Shown: positions 48,601 through 62,988, numbered from the stretch's first letter. The stretch: DNA of 64,000 nucleotides from Mytilus galloprovincialis (GCF_965363235.1 NC_134847.1:59118439-59182438), one strand, 5' to 3'. Notes: generated by a model not told the origin, from the sequence alone. Translations and numbers: made by a program.

Positions 48601-51600
48601 CCTGGTTTGGTCTCTCCATACAAGGAATGCTGCTGGTTGTGAGAGATTCAATTGTGGATATCCTCTGTCATAGATATAAGATGTGGTATGAGTGCCAGTG
48701 AGACAACTCTCCATCCAAGGCACAATTTGTAAATGTAAACCATGAGAGGTCAACATACGGTCTTAAACACTGAGCCTTAGCTAATACCTAACAGCAAGCT
48801 ATAAACATTGATAAAAGGCCCCCAAAATGACTAGTGTAAAACCATTCAATTGGGAAAATGTCTGCCTAAATAATACATAATTCCATTAGACAGTAATATC
48901 TAGATTTCATAGAACAAGAGTGTCACTAGAAATCATTCTTTTCCACAGTGAATCACTTAATACAAGCTAAGTTTTGATAGCAAGAACGATTTTTGACTAA
49001 ATTACCTGAAGGCTTACATGAATGTGTACTGTAACTTTTACCAAATAGCAGTACCTATGGCTCCAAACCATTATTGTACATTTAATGTACTATTTATGCC
49101 TATTTAAGATCAAGTATATCTAGTGATAAAAAGTTTGTTTTAAAAGAGAGAAAATTGTAGCTTTTGACTCCAAACCATTTCTTTTACATGTTTCTGTATG
49201 CAATATTTTCAGGCATTTTCCGTGTTTTTCGTGTGCATTGCTGTCACCTCAGATGTGGTGTGCTATCTGTTTATACCTGTACAATGGTTATTTTTTGCTG
49301 CCAGTACTTATGTCTGGGTCCAGTATGTATGGCATACAGGTAGGTCAAAGGTTACATATATATAATTTATAATAAAGGTTTCATTTAAACATCAGCCCTG
49401 AAGAGATACATACATTTTTTGTTTTTGTACATTGAGATAGCAAAAGTAAAAACGTTACTTTTTCTTAGTAGCTTTATATTCATAAGTATACACTTTTTGG
49501 GGCAGAAATCACTACCAACTCCTGTCAAAAAATGAAAAGGAGAGAAATAACAGTATAAATTAAGATGTTGAAATATCTTGATATTCTGAACTAACTTTTT
49601 ACAATATTTGAATGTAAATTCCATAAGAATTTATAGTGAAATGTATCACTTGAAATTCTTAACCAAGTTAAATTAATATTTCACAAATTTATATATAGTG
49701 TCCTGTTACCTGTATTTATTTGATAATATTGTAATAAAATATAAGTATAAGTAGTGTTCCCCAATTGACATTTTTTTTTTTTTAAATACTTGTAAACCAC
49801 TTCAAACTTCCTATTTATTTTCCTGTAATTATATTTAATCAAAAACAACAATGGATTAAGTTCTGATCTGTCCTGAATTGTAAGTTAGTAATGTATCAAG
49901 TTTTTTGTTGATAATGTAGATGTAAAAAAATATATACAAAAAAAAAAAACTTTTGAAAATTTGAACTTTTTGCAGAAAGAGGAATATGTCTTCCTACAGT
50001 TTCTCTATGGTTGCTGTTTGTCTACATAGAAGCTTCAGTCAGACTCAGAGAATTGAAAGCTTTACCATTTAATCTTGATCTCTGTAGACCATTTGCAGCT
50101 CACTGGTAAGAATTTGAGTTTAGTATGAGTATTCGTGTGCTCTGGACATGTAAAAAGAAATGGTGTAAATGTTAGCGAGACAGAAACCCATGAATACAAG
50201 TTCTTCATTAAAATAGACCTCCTGTTTAGCCATGCAATTACACTTTATTTTCTACACTTCCTCCAAGAAAATAGACCAACACAATTGCTTTGGTCAATTA
50301 TATATACTAGATTTTATTTAAGTTTCATCATGCTTCCCAGGATTGCTGATTTCATAATTTGTAACTCCTTACTGTATTCATTTAGTCGGGCAGGGATCTC
50401 CATGGATGAAAATTGAACGACGGAGGAACTTACCATCACAAACGGTGTCTACGCCGTACAGTGTAGCGCGATCAAAAATATTTCATCCCTCATAAGGATT
50501 GGGCCCCGATTGGTGAAAATGCTAATTTATTGCTTATTTAAATTATATTTATTTGAATTTACATTTTAAATAGAAGTATAAACATGATAAATATTTTCAA
50601 TATAAATTGCTGTTTATAACCATTCAAAGGCCAAGCAGTACTCAAGCTTTTTGAATAATTACTGTTTTACGTCTTATTTTGTACTTCTTATAAAAAGGGG
50701 ATGCTGATTACGTAAGTCAAAGTAAAAGCATGTGTTCGAGTTGTTAAACTTCTTTCTTTGTAACTGGATTATTAATTTATTTATTGAATCTAAATTATCA
50801 TAAGCATTTGCAGAAACTTAGTTGAATAATTCGACAAATGAATCAAGCTTTAAAATTAAACGATAAGTTTTGACGATGGCGGAAGATAATTTAACGATGG
50901 CGCAGGTCATTTGACAATTGAGCAAGATATTTGAACGATGGCGTCCAGGCTATGGAGATCCCTGAGTCGGGTAAAAAAAATTATAAGCTGTTCGTCCAAG
51001 TCGATAAAGAAAAAAGAGCAAATGGACATGATATTCACACTGCATAAATCATACAAATATTCTTCTTTTATGCTCCTGCCATAGCTAGGCTCTATAATGC
51101 AAAAAATTTATATTGTTTCAATTGGCCCTAGATCTTATCCAATGTAGCCTCATCAAATAATAACACTTTACAGAACTTAATGTTTTAAAATTGTACATTG
51201 TTTAAGGTTTTATATTGTTGTTTCAGTATTGGTTATCCTGTTGTTACACTAGGTTTTGGTTTTAAAAGTTATGTGTCTTACAAGTTTAGATTGGTAAGTT
51301 ATTGTATAACAAATAAGATGTACACAACATAAAGATGAGGGGGGATTGAAGATATACAGTATTATACATGAAACTATAAGATAAGCTAAGTTGATCACAT
51401 TTATATGAGAAATTCTCTCAAAAGTGAGCTAAAATAACACTGTGTATGACCCTGATTACAAATTTAGGACAAATTTTATCAAAGTATAGACATATACAGC
51501 AATAATGAAAGAACTGCTAAACAACTTTGTAGAACAATGATATGATTTTAATATAAAAGTGGGTATTCATTTCATTTAGTGTAAAAAAAAAATGAAGTGT

Positions 51601-54600
51601 CAGTATCATTGACAGTGTCTCATTATCAACATGGTTTTTTTTAATTGATCCTTTATAAATCTCAAAACTTAAGAATTATTGACATCACTTTCATACCTAG
51701 GGTAGGTCATATTTCCTTGTATCTATAAACAAGTTTAAAAAAATATATCTTTCAACACAACTGGCTTAAATGAACCAAGCTTGGCAGAAAATATTCATTT
51801 TGTTAAAGGTTTGTCCCCTGATGTGCAGGGCTTTTGAAAATATGTTATTAAGTATGTGTCTTTCCAAAACTCACCAATACTGAGAACCTGATAATATAAA
51901 GCTTTTATACTTGGAAGAATTATTTCTCATCATTTTTTTCTTGATTGTGCTTTATCATCAATTTAATTTGTAACCATTGATATCATCTACCATCACACAT
52001 AAAAGATACACTTGGTTTCCTACTTGGTTTATTAAACGAATTATATTTAATTCAATGACCTGCACATTTGATTATTATTTGGCTGAAATCACACCAAATG
52101 TTGGTTTGCTAGTTTCATATTTAGTTTTGTATAAAATATGAGCTCAAGTTGATCCTTTTTACTGGACTTTTATCCTTAGCACATGCAACCTTTCCAATTA
52201 TAAAGGTCATGAGGAGCAATTACTGTAAAAAAAAGTGTAATTAAATCCCCTTCACCTTATAATCATAACTATCAATGTCTGCTCAGATTAGTTGACTTCT
52301 TAACATGATGGTGAACTATAACAGAAACGTCTCTGATTGACAGATGATCTATGAAATGAAATGTATATTTGATTCCTTTTATCTTAACTGATGAAATGAC
52401 AATTATTTTGATTTTGTTGTCATAGTATTAAACATTCTTCAATGTTTGTATTTTTCTTTAGCGCAAACAGAAAGATGTTCAGAAAGAAAATGAATTTTAT
52501 TATAATTTAATAAACCAAGCACTGCCCACAGAATTACAAAATCAGTATATAGAAAAACAGAAAGGTAGGAACTTGTAAGCTTGATACAAGCATCAAATAT
52601 TTGTTTCAGGCATACCAAGAAGGGAATAATAGTGTTGTGGGAATTATATAATTTGGTTAAGCACAGGACTTTAATGAAGTGTTTGAAATATTTATAATAT
52701 TCTTTTGGTTTGTTGATTTCCATATAAACTGTTTATAGGGTAAGGAACTGGGAATTAAATTATTTCATAACACTGTGCATTAACATCAATAGACTTATGC
52801 AGCAATCTACTACATCTTGCAAAAGAAATATCTCTTGGCACCTTGGTTGGTATCCTAAGTATTGGATCACGCCAAAATGTTTTGTTACTCAACTGTGACC
52901 TATGGAAGGTTGGCGAGTAGAGGTGCCACATACTGCATTTTCTTTTCTCAAAAGAATGACGAAACTAAAGTACCGGTATTACAGTAATCAGCTTTAGGCA
53001 ACAGAAAAAACATTAAATCAATTCTGAAAGGAATATTCTAACAGGAGAAACATTATTCTTGAATTTTTTTTTTGGAAAGGTTAAGCTTAACCCTTTCCTC
53101 CATAATGAAGCTTTTTGACACCACTGCATTACTCCATAATGACGCCTGTGTAATGCCTCAGTTAAAACATCTGATCTACGAAGAATCTGTATCAGACCTA
53201 ATAAAATTTGTATCTAATATAAAAAGGATATTCAAGAAAATATCTGACCAGAATTTCATTGATGAAATATTCCTTTTTGCAATGCATTGATACTTTAAAC
53301 CTGATGATTTTTTTTTATTGAAAATAATCCTATGCGAATCAAGTATGAACAAAAAAAATGTCAATGGAGGAAAGGGTTAACTGGTTTGGTACACAGTGAA
53401 AAACATACACAAAATCAGAATCAAAATGGAATAGTTACATTTTGTGACAATATCAAAATATTTATGCATTGTAGTTTTTCATAAAAATAATTTAATTTTA
53501 CTGCTTTTACAGCTTTACCAGCTAAGTCAGAAGAGGAAGTAATCTCAAATGGAGTTATAGGAAAGAAAACAGAAGATACAAAGAAATTAAAAGATATAGA
53601 AGAAGATGAAGAAATAGAATTTATAGAGCAACCAAAGTCTAAAAATGATGTCAATAATTTTAATGAAAGTGCTGAGAATATTAAAAATGAACAGCAATCT
53701 AAGTCATTTAAATCAAACAGTGTCTCAACAAAATCCTCCTCTTCATCATCTAAACTCAACAGTGCTAAAGACAATAGAAAAGGAAAGAAAGACGTCAATA
53801 AGGATGTGCCACCCACACCTGTTACATTAATTAATAATAAAGACGAATTTATAGTTAGGTAAGTGGCACATTAATTTATAATTAAGATGAATTTATAGTT
53901 CGGTAAGTGTCACATTATTTAATGACTAAAGATGAATTTATAGTAAACTCAAGTTAGCTTAGAACAAATATCTACGCTGTATGTCAGAGGATGAATTTGG
54001 CTTCTTTAATGACAAGCATCATTTTCTCTTGCTTGTGTTTATATAACATGGATATTGCTTTTACTTGATAGACTTTACAGTGTACATATAAAAAAGAAGA
54101 TGTGGTATGATTGCCAATGAGACAACTATCCACAAAAGACCAAAATGTCACAGACATTAACATCTATAGGTCACCGTACGGCCTTCAACAATGAGCAAAG
54201 CCCATACCGCATAGTCAGCTATAATAGGCCCCGATAAGACAATGTAAAACAATTCAAAAGAGAAAACTAATGGCCCTATTTATGTAAAAAAAAAAATGAA
54301 CGAAAAACAAATATATAACACATAAACAAACGACAACCACTGAATTACAGGCTCCTGACTTGGGACAGGCACATACATAAATAATGTGGCGGGGTTAAAC
54401 ATGTTAGCGGGATCCCAACCCTCCCCCTAACCTGGGACAGTGGTATAACAGTAAAACATAAGAGTGTACATGTTTGTCTGTAATTAATGAACTATCACAT
54501 GGACCTTTATTGAGCATTGACAATGTGTAAAGGTTATCACATGATAATACATGTAATACTAATATTTTAAGGCAGGATAAAGTAGTCATATGTACTTGGC

Positions 54601-57600
54601 TTTTTGGAGAGAAAAAAAACAGTTACTAAAATTTTTAGTGGGCAGCCAACATTTTCTATGCAATAACTTATGAACAGTTGGTCCATTATGTCCAATGCTT
54701 TAAAATTTTAATATGTTGGTACTGTGTACAAGACTAGTACAAGTACATTTATATTAAAAGTATGAGAATTTACAAAAAAAGGTGGATCACAGAAAGAATT
54801 ACCAAATACAAAAAAACACTGAATAAATAAAAAGAGTGAAAATACTTAAAACTTAAAAAAACAAGAAAAATTATGGTAGATCATGTTTTTTTTTAACACA
54901 TCAAATTCTATTCAAACCAACAAATAAATAAGTCAAGACTATGAAGTTTGATATGGTATGTGATATTTTATTTTGTGAACATTTTAGGTTAGAAACAGAT
55001 GTAAAGAAATTAAAGACAGACCTACAATCCAGTAGGAATTGTGAACAGGAATTAAAATCACAGATAACTACATATCTTTTAGAAGACAAAAGTCTTAGAT
55101 CAGAATATTATCAGCTACAGATAGATAACGAAAATCTTCAAAATAAGTAAGCAAATATATGTATATTGATGTCAACACTAATTCCAGAAAAAAAATCCAG
55201 CCTTTCTTTTGCTAATCCTGAAAAATTATTTACTTATTTATAAGTTCTGTGAAGCCATACATCCTGAAATAGGTTCTTCTGCCCTTCATATATAGATACA
55301 TATCAATTATGATTTGCAAAAAATCCAAGAAAATGCAACAACTTTTTGTTCACAACAGGTCCCAACAGCTATTCTTGCTTTTGATGTTTTTATACTGAAA
55401 ATACAATATACAAATGTGTTAATTAGTGACTTTAAAAGAAAAAGGAATGGACCAATGATTACCAATTGGAATAATTTACATGGAATACGGAAGTAAAAAA
55501 ATTCTTGAATGATTAATGAAGAGTAATTAGCTAGAACTTTTTAACTAATTTTGTGATGTCAAACTTCTCTTACAGTTTAAAGGTAGAACCTTTTTATATG
55601 GTAGACATTTGTATATATACTGAGATGTTCGACTTGAATTTCTGCAATTTCTCACAAAACTACAAGTTGTTAAACTATTTTAGAACATTATAAAAGTAAA
55701 GTAGAGGTGGTATGATTCCCAATGAGGTAACTATCTACCAAAGTTCAAATGAGGTGGATTTTAGCAATTATAGGAAAACATACAGCCTTGAAGAATGAGA
55801 AAAACCCATACCAATTGGATGGCTATAAAAGGCCCAGACATGAAAAATATTAAACATTCTTTTGAGAAAACCAACATTTTTATTTATTTAACAAAACAAT
55901 TTACCAAAAAAACCAAACAAATATGATAGACATGAATGTATGAAAACCATTGAACTACAGGCTCTTGACTTGGGACAGGTACATACAGAATGTGGCGAGG
56001 TTATCATTGTTGGTAAACCTCCACAAAATACATAAGTCCAAAGATGCATCGATCATCAGAGTCTAAAATTGTTATAGTTATCTTAATTTGAATTTGAGTT
56101 TTCACATTAAGTTATGTTTTTAGTCTGAATGAAAACATAACTGTTGTTTTCCTCAACATGCAGAGTTTGCCTTTGCCAAAAATGATGAGTCCCTGGACTT
56201 TACTGAAAAGTTCCTTGATGAGAGCCATGTTATAACTTCTTATTACTTACAATACAAATATTACAAAGCAAACATTCAGCACATGAGAACAAAACCATTG
56301 ATACTGGCATGATGATGTGTTAACTTGTCTGATTGAGATATAAATTCATATATATGGTCTGATTAAAGAACTCATTTAATTGATTTTTCTATTTGTTAAA
56401 TTTCAGACTTCACAATCTTGTTACAAGTAGGCAGCAAGACAAACAGAATATCTCACTTTTAGAAAAGAAAATGAATGAAGAAAGAAAGATAAGAGGGGGT
56501 ATAGAACTACAGTTGAACACAGAGCGTAAAGCTAAAAAGGCAGAAGAAGCTGCAGCAGCCCGGGCTATTGCAGTGGCTTCTACACAGAGGTAATAATATA
56601 TACCTTATCTAAGAATTCTTGTTTTAGTCTCTTTCTCATAAAAAAAGATACTGAATAAGCAGCTAACTTCATGTATCGTAAACCTTTGAAACTGTATAGA
56701 TAAAATAGCAATGTCCATGTATATAAAAGGCAGTCTGCCGTCTGGCAGGGTTATCTGACCTTCCTGACGTTTGTATGGATCATTGATAATTTTAACTTTA
56801 TGTGATATTTGAATTTAACCCTTAAAGTCTTTCAATATAATATCATTCATGCTCAGTAAACTTACTAAACCAGGAAAGGTATTTCAGCTTGTTTACACTT
56901 GTGTAAAAATATTTTTTCAAAATAATATATTAAATTTGTTTACATGGTGCTGAAAAATAAATGATATACATATATGTCAATATATGATAACATGAATAGT
57001 GTTATTGGTATCTAGAGCTGGTGATTTAAAAAAAAAAATCAAAAGAGACTGCTCATACATTTGAGTTTGTAGAATTGAACAGCAAAGGTAAACTAAAAAC
57101 AGAGGCAGAATCACCTAGTATGAAATAATGGAAATGAAGTTCAGTTCAGTGTTGATCTGAAATTATATATTCTTTAAATGTTTTGCACTTTAACCTAATT
57201 TCAAAAATAAGTTCACAAAGTAAGTTATTTAAGATTCTTAACTTAATAAACTTTTGACTTTTCTCTGACAGAATTGAATGTTCAGAACAGTGTAAATCTA
57301 AACAGAGAAATATAGAAACAGAAATAAAACAGTATCAACGAGATCTCAAAATGAAGGAAGAACAATACAGACAGTTAGAATATGAAAATCAGGTAATTAA
57401 AATAAAATTGGAGGAGACTCAATATTCATTGAATTATAATGATATTTAAGCTTTAGTTCAGATTAAAGTACATCCAAAAAACATAATATTTTCTAAGTTT
57501 TTTAATGGTTTAGTGAATTTGAATATTAATTCTTGTGATAGATTGCCATAATTCCTTTCCATGACATGAGATGAATGAAATAAATCCTATCTAAAGGAAA

Positions 57601-59141
57601 AATACTTTGAAAAAGCAAATATTTGTTTGCTAGTCATTTCTGTTCAACATGCATCTCAAATTTTAAATGTATGACTGAATATTTATGTTTTCAAGGAAAA
57701 ATTTGGTTGTCAGTTTAACAAGGATGTCTTCTTCATCAGCTATTTATTAATTTGAAGTAATTGCTTAAAAATTTAGAGATTATGAATTAAATTCAAGTTA
57801 GAAATTTAGGTGTCAGAGAAGTTAAGTCTGTGAAATGATGGCACATTTCCTAAGTTGTTAAATATTACTATTGATATTTGCAGAAACTTCGACAGTTAAA
57901 AGATCAACAAAATGAAACAGAGGTGTTGATGTCAGCTTTGTCAGCAATGCAGGATAAAAATTCTCATCTAGAAAACAGTCTTAGTGAAGAAACACGTATC
58001 AAACTAGATTTGTTTTCAGCATTAGGTGAAGCCAAAAGACAGATTGAAATACTCAAAGGTGTGTAGTGATTAGGAAAAGATACTAAGCTGCTTGAAATTC
58101 ACTGTTAAGTGAAACAAACATTTCTCTTTTCATAATGATACAATGTATTTACTTCACAGTTTAACAAGCGAACTGTATATGTACATTTCATAACAAAATT
58201 CACCCACTGAGGTAGAAACACAATGCTGTGGTGAAATGAAATAAACATTAATAGAGGTAAAAAAAATAAAGATGACACAGGCCCATAAGGTCCTTATATT
58301 TTAAAGACTTCAGATGTAGAGGTTTCAATGAATTGTCATTACACATATTCCTCAATCACATAAGTTATTTTGCCCTCTCTAATTATAATGCAGATTCATA
58401 TAATGGCATTTATGCAGAATTTTGTTGTTATTTTAAAAATGTTTAATTTGATATTTATTGGTAAAGTTGAAAATTCACAGTTATAACAAGTCTTAAAATT
58501 TAGAATGGAAATGAGGAATGTGTCAAAGAAACAACCACCTGAACAAAGAGCAGAAAACAGCTGTAGGCCACCGATGGTTAACAATGCCTACATTTTCTTC
58601 CTATAAGCTGTAATTTATAGATCAGTTTATTTCTCATGAACTAAGATCAACAAACACATTATTAGACTCAAAATTATGACAGTTCTTTAGTAGTTATCTT
58701 TAGTTATTAATAAAAGGAGATGTGGTTACCTTGTCAATGAGACAACAACCCATCAAGATATCTAGAGTTATCAATTTCCTTCATTAAGTTTTGTGTATTG
58801 CTGAAGTAATATTCTATTATAGTATTATACTGCGAAGCAAAAATTGTATTTGCATACTTTAAAATATGTCATGATAAATGGTACAAAAAATAACAATATC
58901 ATTAATAATCTTCATTTCAGGTTATCTTATAGAAAAAGACAGAGAACTTGCTGATATCAAGTCTAAAATTGCTGAAGCAATGGCCTTACACATGATTCCC
59001 ACTTCATCAGCCTGTATGAATGGTACAGATACTATCATGACCTCACCATTGTATTCAAGCAAACAACAGAAAGATGACGGCATCGTTAAATCTAATCTGA
59101 ACCCACATGCATCAGATTACACTCCCAAAACTACCACATAA
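45617..59141 (+). CDS. MACO1: Macoilin (MACO1/TMEM57), 12 coding exons
   Basis: A conserved ER/nuclear-membrane protein of neurons, needed for normal neuronal activity in nematodes. Exons: 45617-45696, 48123-48264, 49213-49339, 49976-50105, 51227-51293, 52462-52564, 53513-53858, 54988-55146, 56407-56589, 57272-57392, 57884-58058, 58921-59141. All borders are GT-AG and phases agree, giving 1854 nt and 617 residues (human about 664 from memory). The start is MKRRNVDCGKIRRIPKR; an in-frame ATG six bases upstream (45611) is possible, but MKRR is the conserved start. Membrane segments lie at about residues 28-50, 60-110 and 120-180. A Lys/Glu/Ser-rich, poorly conserved segment follows (about 217-330), and a long coiled coil (about 332-570) contains the very conserved TEVLMSALSAMQDK and TRIKLDLFSALGEAKRQ. 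Confidence 0.97.
48659..48905 (+). repeat. Dispersed GTGGTATGAGTG repeat in macoilin intron 2
   Basis: 'gatgtggtatgagtgccagt' followed by 'gagacaactctccatcc', 'acagcaagctataaa' and 'atgactagtgtaaaaccatt'. Related copies lie at 54087-54455, 55694-56012 and 61858-61925. The family is known to me from mytilid sequence; class not certain. Confidence 0.7.
50391..50964. mobile_element. hAT-like MITE in macoilin intron 4
   Basis: Inverted termini CAGGGATCTCCAT, flanked by a 7-bp direct repeat AGTCGGG (50384-50390 and 50965-50971). CAG-starting termini with a duplication close to 8 bp suggest hAT. The right half has several ACGATGGCG motifs. 574 bp, non-coding. Confidence 0.8.
53091..53376. mobile_element. 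piggyBac-like MITE in macoilin intron 6
   Basis: TTAA at 53087-53090 and 53377-53380. 13-bp perfect inverted termini CCCTTTCCTCCAT. The TTAA plus CCC start is typical of piggyBac. 286 bp; a 72-residue open frame inside has no domain. Confidence 0.88.
54087..54455 (+). repeat. Dispersed GTGGTATGA repeat, longest copy, macoilin intron 7
   Basis: Contains 'gatgtggtatgattgccaat', 'gaattacaggctcctgactt', 'aatgtggcggggttaaacat' and 'cctgggacagtggtataaca', showing that these separate motifs belong to one repeat. Confidence 0.75.
55694..56012 (+). repeat. Dispersed GTGGTATGA repeat, diverged copy, macoilin intron 8
   Basis: 'gaggtggtatgattcccaat', then 'aactacaggctcttgacttg' and 'aatgtggcgaggtt', in the same order as 54087-54455. 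Confidence 0.7.
58498..58765. repeat. Two short dispersed-repeat fragments in macoilin intron 11
   Basis: 58502-58580 matches the terminal segment of the 63299-63893 element ('aatgaggaatgtgtcaaaga'), and 58711-58760 matches the GTGGTATGA family ('gagatgtggtt...caatgagacaac'). Confidence 0.5.
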
Positions 59142-61857
59142 ATTGCGATGGAACATTATTAACAACCTTTTAGCTTCTGGACATTTGTCTATAGATGTTT
59201 TCCTCAGTGTAGTATGACTCTGGCATCCCTCAAATGCATATGGTTAAAAGTTTTATAGACACCATTATTAAGAAATTTTAAAGATTTTATTTAAAAATTA
59301 AGTTTGGATATTTAGATACTCGAAATATTTGGATGTCAAAAATGATATGGAAATATTTATTGTATCTTTGTTAAAGGACCCTAAAATTATGAAATATATT
59401 GGCATAATCAGTTTGAACAAAAGTTAAAATGAATGAATGGGTCATAAATTTGAAATTTTAATTATGTTTTATCTATAAAGTAAACCAATGCTATAAATCC
59501 ATATTTATACTTTCTTTAATCGAAAACTTTTTTCTATATTTTGCATTTGAGGACGTTATTTTATTTTGTGTAACTTGTATGCCAGTGTTTATTTACTGAG
59601 AGTTATCAGAAGCACTTTAATTGCAACTAATCTTGATGAAGGAGAAGTTTTTCAGAACGTGCATTTTCACAAAACTATATTGTTATATCTATTTGAGCTT
59701 CTGCTTTTCAGAAGAATAATTATGTTTGCAAGTTGTTATATAAATATCAAAAAGAAATTGAAAATTAATGGGTCATTGTAAAGTGCCATACAGCTAAATA
59801 CAGTTAATGCATGATCTTTATTGGTATATATAGATATATTGCCTGTTCCATGTCAAAATATGTGTTTAATATAGAAGCACATTAAAATTTTGTGAAAGGT
59901 CGTGAGAAAATTTATTCCTCAAGAGTCGGAAAAACTTTGAAATTTTCATATCGCTCAAATTGTTTTTATTCTGTGGAAAATCTTGGCACTATAGAGAAAT
60001 AAAATTAAATTCAAATGGAAAGAAAAATTGTACGATATACAGAGTAAAAATTTCAGCTCTATGTAACATATAGTTAACTGTCAAAAGTACACTCAGAAAA
60101 ATCTATGCTTCATCAAGATAGTTGTAATTAACAAGATAAAATCCATGACAGGGAATGCTTTGGAAAGAATATTGGCTCTTTCTATTTACTTAAATGGCAA
60201 TGTTGCTGTGTTAACCCTGCTGAAAGAACTGTTTGTGTTTGAAATAGGGAAAGCAGCGATAATTGAAATATGAAAGAAATGCTTATTAAGATTTTCCTGA
60301 GTATCCATTGCCACTCATCTGCTGAAAGTATACTGCTATTAAAAATATTAAAAATAATGCAAAAAGTATTCTATTTATTTGCAATAACTTAAATGCGAGG
60401 AAACAAATTTTGTATATTTTTGACTCGCTTAAAAGTATTATATTCAATGTACTAAAACTAATATTTGGCAGGTCATTGGCTGTGAATATTTATGAAAATT
60501 TTAAGAAAGTTATTGTATCTCCCAAAGACTGTTCTATTTTAAGGGAGATAGTATAAAATATTGTTATTCTTGCCAAATATGAACGAATGAAAAAGTGCTT
60601 TGAAATAGGAAAGTTGCATCATTCTTTGTATGAATATAAATTGCATTTTACTTAAGACCGTATATTTAGACATTTATTTTCCAATTTATGATAAGCTTGA
60701 AAAATTTTCAGCCAACACGTTTACAATATTTATATTGATACATGCATTTTTCCCCCCACAAACTTCTGAATGCTCACTAATTCAATTTTTGTGTTTGGTA
60801 ATTAACTGCATTTATCTCGTGGTTGACCTCACTGGACATATTTCCATACTATCGTGGCTGTTAATTTTGATGATCAAAATCAAAATGTAAAAATACTGAC
60901 TATTTGTAAGAAATATTACAATTTTTTTAATTTAGATTTGACTGTTTTCCGTATCCATTCAGCATTTTAAATATTTAAAAATTTTTAAACACAAAAGGAC
61001 AGGATACATATGTCCCCATGCTTTAACCACAAATTAATTGGTTAAAAACAAATCTTATAGAGGTTTCAATTAAAGTTTATTATGGCTATCATAAGGTGTC
61101 CATAGAATTTATTTTATCAATGATATTTCAATATTTTCCACACTGAATTATCATGTCATGTCAGTTTATTCTCACTATATTGTTAAAAAGGCATTCTTAA
61201 GCTAGTCTCAATGAATTGGTTATCTACAGAAAAAGATTTTGACATTCAATTATTTTATATTGATTAATCTGAAATTACTAAATTCTGAAAACTATATTAT
61301 AAAAAAAAGCTAGATAAAGTATAATTTTGTCTCAAACAAAGAAAATAAACTCTTTAAGTACAGATATATCAATATATCTCGATTCCTTTAACAACATAAA
61401 AACATTGTTCAAATAATACAAGACAGGGGAGACAAAAAGGAGACATATTTTTAATATTCTTGATTGAAACTTTTAATATTGCATAATAAAGTATAGAGAA
61501 TGATGCAGCTATATTGTTAAAGAAGATACCATCAAAGTTGATATTGTTTTTGTGGTAAATGTAAAGCTTATATGTTATAGTTTTGTGTGGTATAGTTTTA
61601 TTTCTGGGTATCAAAGCCACATACTGTAATTTGTTGTTGAAAGAGAAACAGGAGAAGCCAGAAATAAACAAAGCATTTTTGTTACATCTTTGTCTTTTAT
61701 TTTGTAAAGATTGGTTGAAAGATTCTCTCATGAAAGGGAGTACAGTGATTATGATCATGTTTCAGGGCTTTTTGGATCTGTCAGATACCCATGTCCTGTA
61801 ATTTCTTATACTTAAAAAATTATAATTCTTTTTTATTGCTGTGAATGTTGCTTCAAA
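59142..61857. other. Macoilin 3' UTR and flank, no further gene seen
   Basis: AT-rich. The first clear AATAAA is at 59998-60003, about 860 bases after the stop; later ones are near 61345 and 61652. Open frames at 59566-59781, 60630-60890 and 61369-61758 have no recognised domain. Confidence 0.45.
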
Positions 61858-61925
61858 GAAGATGTGGTATGAGTGCCAATGAGACAACTCTCAATCCAAA
61901 TCACAATTTATCAAAGTATGCATTA
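61858..61925 (+). repeat. Start of a GTGGTATGAGTG repeat, truncated
   Basis: 'agatgtggtatgagtgccaa' and 'gagacaactctcaatcc' match the start of the copy at 48659; it ends abruptly before the tandem array. Confidence 0.65.
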
Positions 61926-61951
61926 GATTTCACTGAAGTGATTATGCTAAT

Positions 61952-62972
61952 AGTTGTCAAAAGTACCGGGATTATAATTTAGTACACCAGACGCGCGTTT
62001 GTAAATTATAAAGCCAAACAAGTACAAAGTTGAAGAACATTGAGGATCCAAAATTCCAAAAGGTTGTGCCAAATACGGCTAAGGTAATCTATTCCTGGGA
62101 CATGAAAATCCTTAGTTTTTCGAAAAATTCAAAGTTTTGTAAACAGAAAATTTATTAAAATGACCACATAATTGATATTCATGTCAACACTGAAGTGCTG
62201 ACTACTGGGCTGGTGATACCCTTGGGGACGAAACGTCCACCAGCAGTGGCATCGACCCAGTGGTGTAAATAGTTATCAAAAGGACCAGGATTATAATTTA
62301 GTACACCAGACGCGCGTTGCATCTACACAAGACTCCTCAGTGACGCTCATATCAAAAAAGTTATAAAGCCAAACAAGTACATAGTTGAAGAGCATTGAGG
62401 ATCCAAAATTCCAAAAAGTTGTGCCAAATACGGTTAAGGTAATCTATTCCTGGGACAAGAAAATCCTTTGTTTTTCGAAAAATTCTAAGTTTTGTAAACA
62501 GAAAATTTAAAATGACCACATAATTGATATTCATGTCAACACCGAAGTGCTGACTACTGTGATGGTTAAACCCTCGGGGACGAAACGTCCACCAGCAATG
62601 GCATCAACCCAGTGATACAAATAGTTATCAAAGGTACCAGGATTATAATTAAGTACGCCAGACGCATGTTTCGTCTACACAAGACTCCTCAGTGACGCTC
62701 ATATCAAAAAATTTATAAAGCCAAACAAGTACAAAGTTGATGAGCATTGAGGATCCAAAATTCCAAAAAGTTGTGCCAAATAATGCGAAGGTTATCTATG
62801 TGTGGGATAAGAAAATCCTTAGTTTTTCCAAAAATTCAAAGTTTAATAAACAGGAAATTTATAAAAATGACAGAATTATTGATATTCATGTCAACACCGA
62901 AGTGTTGACTACTGGGCTGGTGATACCCTCGTGAACGAAACCTCCACCAGCAGTGGCATCGACCCAGTGGTG
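61952..62972 (+). repeat. Three tandem units of about 320-352 bp with a protein-like segment
   Basis: Units start at 61952, 62271 and 62623 ('agttatcaaa...accaggattat'). Each contains 'tacaccagacgcgcg'-like, 'cattgaggatccaaaattcc' and 'ggacgaaacgtccaccagc' segments. The first unit lacks about 35 bp. All three translate, in the same relative frame, to variants of IEDPKFQKVVPN...KILSFSKNSKF (the second has C for S in the last block). Units 2 and 3 continue to IDIHVNTEVLTT, and unit 1 has an earlier stop. I do not recognise a domain. Confidence 0.9.
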
Positions 62973-62988
62973 TTGACCTATTTCTGTA

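Noticed and set aside
53421..53816. 131-residue minus-strand frame
   Set aside because: It is antisense to macoilin exon 7 and its Ser/Leu bias reflects the Lys/Glu-rich coding strand.
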